From NCBI RefSeq assembly GCF_000003605.2, contig NW_003131853.1:196309-219922 (forward strand): DNA of 23,614 bases, given 5' to 3'. The first letter of the stretch is position 1, and each line of letters starts with the position of its first letter. A program made the position numbers and the translations under genes. The stretch is from Saccoglossus kowalevskii. Taxonomy: Eukaryota; Hemichordata; Enteropneusta; Harrimaniidae. This document shows, one piece after another, positions 12,901-21,900 of this stretch. The notes below the pieces were generated by a model. That model saw only the letters and a program-made list of their open reading frames with translations. It made no database searches and was not told the DNA's origin.

Positions 12901-15900
12901 GACGACGACGAAGAACAATCACTCATATGATAAGCTCCGCTCGACAAAGGCGACAGCGGAGCTAAAAAAGCCAATATGATACAATCATCTTAGTACATAT
13001 GAAAGTTTATTATATACATACCAATAAGTTTTGTGGATTTGGGCGGATCCACGTAACTGGGTAAATATAGCCATTTCATTAAATTTGAATCCAGTTTACC
13101 ATACCATGGATAACCTGTACACACACAAAAAAATGTAGAAATTTAGCTCCCTAGATTTCCTCAATATTTACCATATGGTATATAAAATCAAGAAAACAAT
13201 GTATGGTCACCGAATTATTTTTCGCACAAAAAATGTGACAAACACCCATGAATATATGCCATTGGTTCCTATGGTAAATAGTTTAGGGCATATCTCAAAA
13301 TTGTGGTTGGGTACATTTAAGATACATTTAATAGTAAATAGTAATATATATGATGGGTCTTTATCTAAAATCTGAAAAATACTATCTGTCACCTACGATG
13401 AAAGCGGGGCTAAAAAGTTGATTATCAATGTCTGAATCAATAATTTTGTACAGATAACACTTTTAACGTGATAATATTTTGACCTTATTTAATAGGTTGA
13501 ATGTCCACGAACGAACTTAAGTTCAATATTCTACTAAACTGGCAAAATATGTTGACGCCAATGGGTTATGCGGCTTAACTACAATTTTGTACAAAAGACG
13601 ATAGTCATGTTTTGGGTAAATACCCACTCAAGCCCCCCCCCCAAGAACTGAATGTAAAAGTTAATGCAATGCAAAATGTAGTGTAAAATACATGTACTCA
13701 AAAAATAATTTTCAAACCCAGTGGATATGGTCAAATACTGGTGAAAATGTATGCTTATATAGTACTGTATCTACCAGTGAATTGATTTACAAATATCTGT
13801 ACATGTGACTTACCAATACAGAGTGCACCTGGTAGACCAAGGCACATGAAGTATAATATTGGAAAGAGTAAAGCTAGGAAGCACATGTAAACAGGCCACA
13901 CTAGATATGTAATTCTTCTTAATAATAACATGAGTATACCCAACCATGTTGCATAGATAACACTGTACACATCTAATCTCACAGAGATGGCTACTACTGT
14001 CATGATGTAACAAATCTGTTAACACAAAACAAAGCAGTGTTACCTTCATGCATTGTTTTTTGTATTATTAGATTTTTCTTCTTCTGAAAACATACACATA
14101 GTGTATGTGCTAAAAAGTTATACTTCCCCCTTCCCCCATGCAAAAGAAAAAACTGTGTTCATTCATCACATGATTTTTCAATTTAACCCTTTGATTGCCA
14201 GATTTATAAATATTTTCACATTTTGTGAAATTGTCACTTAAATTTTATCATCATTTTGGTCATTATGTTTTTAGTTTTTGCCCAAAAGGTTTGTCACATT
14301 TCATATGAGGAGGGAGGAGACTGTACACAATCATGTTGCTAGTGCCAAAAGTTGACAATGACACTGATTAAACTATGTATTGATACAGTTTAGTGTTTAG
14401 TGTTGTTCATCTTACCTCAAGACCAAACTTGTAGAAGAAATAGTTTATCAAGTATTTAGCCATGTTGGTGAGAGAAGTATCTGCATTATGTCTGTTAATA
14501 TCATCAAATAGTATTCCTCTCTTTGGAGTATCCAAGTTATTCTCCCATCTGTATTGTTTCTGATGTAACTTGACAACAGTTTCAAACACTATTACCAAAA
14601 TTATGATGATATATCCCTGGAAATGAAAATAAGTATTATTTCTTTGCAACTGAACACTACACCTGTACTAGTACTATACCCCACCCTCTACCTACAAAAG
14701 TTTGGCCCAGCTCAACAAAGGGATCACAAAGAATTACGGATTGCTTCGTTAGAAACATTATCAACCCGTTTCACTTGGAAAAGTCAATAATCATGCATAT
14801 TCCAAATGTCTATGAGGAATGGTTTTTTGTGGGTGCATAGGACGAACATAAATAATGGAAAGTGAATTCACACATATTTGATATCAAGAATAATGTGCCT
14901 AATACAGAATATAAATAGATGATTCATACTTACTATGGTATACACAAATATATTATCTGTCTTTTCAAATCCTATCCATTTAGATAAACTATAAGTCACA
15001 TTATCAGTTGGAAAGGGACCAGTACTTACGTTATTCTGTGAAAATACAATATTATTTCACAAATAACAAGTGATGTCATGACATGACACATTCTGAGCAA
15101 TTGTATACAAAAATGAATGTAAGTGTAATAATGTACATGTAAGTTTGATTAGAACCAGATAAGACGTGCCAAAAATATGGCTTTGGAATGATACCAGTCA
15201 GCCATTTTGAATCTGATTTGAAAAACAAAATGACATGCATCAAAGACTTATTTTGTTCAATGTATGTTTTCATGTCTGACCATGATCTGGTGGCAGGATG
15301 GCAGAAATGCTTGATTTATTTGATGCATTTTTATTTACTAGTTTACACTGAAATGTTTTTCTAGAACTTTCAGTTCAGTGTAACATTATATATCACATCA
15401 CATCACACTGTACCGCAATTGTATTCAAAATCTGCCTGAAGATGCACAATACAATGCATATCATATTCACATAGACAATTTTACTACACGATTTTGTGCT
15501 GATTACAAAGGCCAAGCGAAATCAAAATAGTTACAAAGAGTATGCCTGCAGTAACCTTGATATACTTCCATGACCAACATAAAATCAGTAGATATTATTG
15601 GCAAAATTCATGTATTTACTTACAAAGCACGTGGTATTAAAGATGTGATCATCAATGAGCTTTAATTGGTATATCATCTTAGTGAGGAGAATGACAGACG
15701 CCCATATCATACAACACACTGTGAATGCACCCTGCAACCATGGTATGGGTATGGCAAAGAACATGAAAAATATGAACAAAAAGTTCATTGCTGAAACCTG
15801 CAAAAAAAAAAAAAAAAAAATATTAAAATTTTAAACATATATAATCTGGAAGAATGGACATGGACAAAATAGCAAATAGTGTTATTTACAGGTAAAGTGA

Positions 15901-18900
15901 AAACACAGAGTGTGAATAGAATCCAGCAGTTTTTTCAAGGTTTACTAGCAAGGGAAAAAACAAGTGGTATATAATGCAATGGGTAAATACAGGTTTTTTG
16001 TGTCTAAAGATTATGGATATAAACTAAGAAGTGAAATAGCACATTTTCTCTATTCAAAGTTCATGCACTTATGTAAAATACAGATATTTTTCTATGATTG
16101 AAATAAGAGATATTTTTATGATTCAGTATACAACCAATGTGATTTTTAGTTTAAATATGTGCTTCTATTGGAGATGCACTTCTAATAGAGACAAGACATG
16201 AATGTCACAGTCCCCGTCATTTAATTGTAAAATACTACATGGAACATCTGCAAACAGCAATTAATATGTACTCTATATATGTGGATACAACCCATTTATC
16301 CACTAGCCCCTGACAACTGAAGCTATATTTAGACCACATGTGTCAATGTGCCTGGCCAAGATTTATAAACAGAAACTGCAAAGTGTTTTCACTGATCTTC
16401 AATTTTGTTACTAGGTATTTCATTGGCTCTTTATAATGGAATGCAATGTTTACAGTTTAAAGATATAATATACAACAACATTTCTGACCACTTTTTTTCA
16501 AGATTTCAGCATTAATTTTTCATAAAACCAAACAACCAGACTGTGGTCCATTTCTAAAAGCCCTAGCATTACAATCTAACCTAATTATTTATTCTGAGCA
16601 TGCTCAGTTGTTCTCTCAGTGTTGTTGGAAAAGGTAGTTTATGATGAAAAATGTAAAAAAGACCCATTTATGATTTTCAGATCTGTAAAAAAAATGATGT
16701 GCATATTCAACAGAGACTTGTTCATCAACCTACCAAGTTTCATTGATATCTGCTGCAGAATTTCTGAGAAGAAGGAAACAGGACGAACGGAAACACAAAT
16801 ACGGAACTATAGTCCCCTTTTCAGGCTGCGCATTTTAAAACATAGTTAAACTCTGGTGACCTTGCCCTTTGTTATATAATATTATTCCCTTTATCACAGT
16901 TTGTTTCAATATGACTATGCATTGTCATAATTAATTTTGAATACAAACAAGTTTTGGGGTTGAAACAACAATGGGAAAGCAGTTTACTTAATGTCCTTGA
17001 TAGATGTAAATATCTTACAAAAACATTGGTGCCTAATTATTTAAAGGGACATAATTTCCAGCTTTATTCAGATATTTTACCGTATTTATCCGGCTAAGAG
17101 CCCATGCCCGGACAAACCCCCACCCCCCACTTTTGATAAAATAAAAAGGAGTTGAGGTCATATCCTAGCAAACGCCCAGGAGTGTTTTTTCTACACCTGT
17201 AATAAAGCTATAGGAATTTTAGTTTGATAGCGACAGTGGCGCCGATCCGGTAATTGTCGAAACCGGAAATAATTCACGCGTATGGGGCGGCGTGTTTGTC
17301 GACGGGGATATTCTAATTCAAATGAATCTTCACTGTCGATTTTTATTATTTCTGGTTTTAATATTTGTCACATTCTAAGCAATAAATTATTTCTTGTTAC
17401 ACTTCTAATGCTGCATATTGTTCATTTATTTTTGTTGCATGTTTTTATTTGCTGTTTTTCTACCTGTCGCAGTTCGATCTGCGTGTTGCCAATTTTCGCG
17501 ATTTTTCGTATTTTTTGCCAGGGATATCCGAACAAACACCCACCCCTTCTTTTTGGCGATTTTCCATGTTGAAGACCCTGGGCTTATACCCGGATAAATA
17601 CGATATTATAAAAACAAATGCCGCATCTCAGAAAAAAAAAGTGCTGCATTTAGACGTGAATAGATTCATAAATCATGCAAGATACCAGAAAATCTTAGCT
17701 GTATTTTGTACAGGTGTCTGTCAAAAATTAATGATTCACTGAGACAAATATGAACTTCCTTGTATTCAATGTGTGACTACTGTATTATTTGAAAAGCAAA
17801 AAAACACCTCTATCATGTTGCAAGCTCTGTTTTGTAATGCAAATCAACTCAACAGTACTTTTGCCTCCTGAGAATCTACATTTTCAAACATTGCAATCTT
17901 TGTTTCTTTTTTAAATTATTATTATAAAAGCTGTATTATTTTGTTCTAATAGCTGAAACAAATTCCTGTGATTTTCATTTGTCGAATACAAAATACCTAT
18001 TTTTGAGTACAATTTTCTTTTCAAAATGTAGATGCTTTTTATGTATTTTTTATGTATTGTTTTTGATTTGATAACTTTGGACTAAACAGATTTTCTATTA
18101 GCTTCAGATCTTGATCAAAGTTTGGCACCCAATTCATAGGAGTGCTAATCTCGTTTCCTGTAAAGATTTTAGGTTTGCAAATGTGTAACAGACTGTGCAA
18201 AAACTATGAGTTGGTTTTGAAACCCAGTCTAGTATTCCCATGGGATTTGGGAGATACATTACCGAAGATATTATTACAAGATAAATCATTTGCTTCATTG
18301 AACACATACAACAATGCATATTTCCACTGAGATCAGTGACCTTTGATGTGTGTGATCAGTGAAGTAGAAACAGTCAAAAATTTTATCACATTTTCTCAAT
18401 TTTTGCATGATATTTTCATACAGGACATCTGTTGTTCATACTCAGGGAAGATTTCATACTGATGAATAATGTGACCAAATTTGATGAAGTTTGAAATAGA
18501 TTATTAACGACAACGACAAGGACGACAACGCCGGACAGAATTTTCTCTCTTAATATACCTTTCTCTCCCATCTTTGATGTTATGGGCAAGGTAAAAAAAA
18601 AAATGAAGTGGGTTATGCCTCAGTATAGTAAAAAAAACACATTGTGAAAGAAAAGTTTTCATGTTGACATTATGGTAAATAGTACTATTTTTCAATACAT
18701 ATATATACATATGTAGGAATTCACCTGAGTAACTGCCACTACTGTTACAGAGAAGAATATTACTTTAACCATGTGAATTTCCAACAACCTCCATATTATG
18801 GCAGTAACAATTCTATACCAATGCATTAAAAAGTCCCAAAACTGTTTCATGTACTCTGTTGGAGACTTATGATCAAGGGTATCTGTAAGAAAGAAAAAAC

Positions 18901-21900
18901 AAAATTAGCAGTTCAAAATTAATGTCACAGTCTCTGTTTTTGAAAACAAAACAAAAAAACATAGCCTTTAGATGTCAATCATGGTCAAAATAGCACAACT
19001 TTTTCAGCAAAGCACAGTGTAGCAATAATAAGTACATGCATATAGTTACACAAACATCATATGAAGAAAATAACATTCTATTCAAGTTTTACAACTCCAG
19101 TGTTTAAATCTACATAGCAATAGTCTGGAGTAAACCATTTTCAAGAAGTTGTTTGAAACAAGCAGCCTGGCAGTTGATATATCTCCACTGTATACATTGT
19201 ATTTAGACAGTTGAAAATAGCTGTTTTTCATCAAAAATGACAAAAATATTCACTAAAATTAGAAAATAAACTTATGGTCACAAAAAGAGAAAAATGTGTC
19301 AAGAGGTTCACCGAAGGTGTCTGCATATAAAATATAAATTTGAAAACAATTGAGCTAGCCATTTTAAAAAAGTTAATTTAAAATTAGAGAATTGAATGTG
19401 ACGAAGGTCTATTCAAGGTATCTACATATAAAATATCAAGCAGTTGGGCTCGTTGTTTTTAAGTCCAAAATAGCCATCCACCCAAGGTATAAATATACCA
19501 AGTATCAAAGCAAGCGAACTTGCGGTTTTAAAGAAGAAGTCAACAATCTAAAGTTGATGCTGACAGACAGTCAGTAAAATGAACAGTTCCAGTCTGTCAA
19601 CAACAGAGCTAAAAAAAAGTTTACACTGGACGTCAACAGACAATCACCTACACCAACAACTCTGCCTGTCATCATTGATGACAGTAAAGCTAATAAAGTG
19701 GATATGATTGAGAGAATGATATCACTAGAAAAATAAGATTTATTCATATAGAATTTGCCAAGTCAAGATGTACCGGTATGACTTGTTATGAATGCAGGGC
19801 ATTCAAATATTAAAAAAGAAAATTACACAGACATTGATTCTGATCACAAGACAAGCAGCCTCTCGGCTGAGATAGCTCCGCTGTTAGCACTGCACATTTC
19901 AATTAAAGAACAGAAGAAATCATTAGAAAATTAACAATATGCATAGTATCAATGCAATGGGACTTGCTGTTTTCAACAAGAATTCAAAAATATCATTTTT
20001 CACCATAAATGATTGTGGTTTTTAACAAAAAGTCGAAAATATCACTTTTTACCAAAAATGACAAAAATATTCACCAAAATTAGAGAATTAAAGATATCAT
20101 TACAAAATGAACAAATCTGAGAAAATGTCCACATGTAGTACCTATATATGTAATATCAAAGCAATTGGACTTGCGGTTTTTAACAAGCAGTTGAAAATAT
20201 CACTTTATACCAAAAATGACAAAAATATTCACCAAAATTAGAGAATTAAAGATATCATTACAAAATGAACAAATCTGAGAGAGGTCCACATGTAGTACCT
20301 ATATATTTAATATCAAAGCAATTTGACTTGCAGTTTTTTAAAAGAAGATGAAAATATCACTTTTTACCAAAAATGACAAAAATATTCACCAAAATTAGAG
20401 AATTGAAGATATGATCATGAAATGAACAAATCTGAGAGAGGTCCACGTATAGTACCTATATATGTACCGATAATATCAAAACAATTGGACTTGGGGTTTT
20501 TAACAAGAAGTCGAAAATATCACTTTTTACCAAAAATGACAAAAATATTCACCAAAATTAGAGAATTGAAGATATCAACATGAAATGAACAAACCTAAGA
20601 GAGGTCTACCTAAGGTACATATACACCAAGTATCAAAGCATTCAGGCTTGTAGTTTTCAAGAAGAAGTCGAAAAAGTAAAACATTGACACGGACGTCGAC
20701 GACGGACAATCACTCATATGATAAGCTCCGCTTGACAAAGTCGACAGCGGAGCTAAAAAGTGTAAATTATATTTTATTGTAGAATGGGGAAAAAGTGTTG
20801 GGAAATTGGAAAAATTTGTCTTAATCAAGTTAGTTAATGTAATGATGAATATATAAGTGGACCTTACCTGTACTTCCTCCATGTTTACCCAGACCATCTT
20901 TACCATTATTTGGGTGGTCACTATCTTCCTCTATTACATCTGCTGGTTCTTCTTTAGCTCTTGCTCGCCTGTAAGAGTAAAGACGTCATAACAAATTATA
21001 ATATTTAGCATTGGAATGTTCAGTCATCTAAGAAACCTTTAAACCCAAATAGTTATCACACCAATAGGGTACACAACTTGCCATAATTTCATGTGTACAT
21101 CAAGATAATAAAAAAATTGTGAAGCCATATCTTGCAAGCAACTTCCAGCATAAATAGTGCAATATCTAAACATGCAAATGAGAAAACATCCTTTTAATAT
21201 ACAATAGATCATGCCTTACTTTAAATAACACTTTCATAGTCATACCACTTTTTACCATAACCAACTCAATAAGTTGTTCAATGTTTCATTACACAGACAA
21301 GGACTTTAAGTTACACTAAACAGTTACAATTTTTCTGCCACAATTTTTTATGATTTAATAATTTGATTTAACAGTGACTAAATTCAGTCAGTAAATCTGC
21401 TAACAAAATGTTTTTCAGTTTTTCCTTGACTCATGAAAATGTTTCTGTCACAGAATTACAGTAATTTTGTTAACTTAATTTCATTTCAATTTCTTTCATG
21501 GAGTAAAATATCTGCAACATAGTGTCTGTGGACTTGGACATTTACTGACGCATGTGTAGTAATCAAGTGTCCATTCCTACCATGTTTGAATTTGATATTG
21601 TTTATTTATTTTGTAGAAACACTGCATGGACAATATGTACCAAAGATGCCACAGTTAATCAATCAAATCTACAGCTGTTACTAGCAGTACAAACTGGGAA
21701 TGGAAAGATGAAACCAATATTTGTATATGTGTTGACATCAGCCAGACCTCAAAATAAATTACAAAGTGATGAGCTCTAATTTGTAACTAAGACTGTTCAT
21801 AAAATGAAAACAAAGCCCTTTAAGAGACTCAGAAGGAATGTAATAATTTTCTGATGGCAATACTCCATGTCCCGATTAATATTACATATTTTATTTAGCC

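Larger units (their letters stand above)
11801..12968 (+). mobile_element. Helentron/HINE- or pearl-like element with tandem core and double 3' end
   Basis: The 5' end (ACAAGCAGCCTGTCGGCTGA, then GATAGCTCCGCTGTTAGC) is followed by about six 157-bp units interrupted by the N run, a variant last unit, and a 3' segment with CATTGACACGGACGACGACG and a GC-rich hairpin, present twice. TAGCTCCGCTGT (11821-11832) is the exact inverse of ACAGCGGAGCTA (12869-12880). The element has no coding sequence, so it is non-autonomous. Cored arrays with a 3' hairpin are described for HINE and for bivalve pearl elements. Confidence 0.72.
16837..18598. mobile_element. 1-kb dispersed repeat, copy 2 (interrupted by an insertion)
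   Basis: Second copy of the 4534-5583 repeat, same orientation. ACCTTGCCC at 16859-16867 and GGGCAAGGT at 18584-18592 mark the ends. Homology breaks after TTGGTGCCTAA (about 17035) and resumes at AAAACACCTC (about 17800), leaving an insertion of about 750 bp. Without it the copy is near 1.0 kb, like copy 1. Small frames within it (18134-18330, 18504-18710) are not genes. Confidence 0.75.

Noticed and set aside
11190-12968. CRISPR-like or satellite array
   Set aside because: Units are 157 bp without unique spacers, lie within a eukaryotic intron, and are framed by fixed mobile-element ends.
12648-12974. 108-codon minus-strand open frame with repeated Ser-rich units
   Set aside because: It is the antisense of the duplicated 3' terminus of a non-coding element; the internal repeat is the terminal duplication and the same frame recurs at 20610-20921.
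13169-13180. TACCATATGGTA palindrome as a regulatory site
   Set aside because: A 12-bp AT-rich palindrome is expected by chance in this much AT-rich sequence, and nothing around it supports a promoter.
17282-17742. Two overlapping + strand frames of about 96 codons
   Set aside because: They sit inside the nested inverted-repeat element, lack known domains and overlap one another in different frames.
21552-21779. 75-codon + strand frame in intron 1
   Set aside because: Composition is protein-like, but there is no recognisable motif, no homologue known to me, and no conserved flanking splice or promoter signal.
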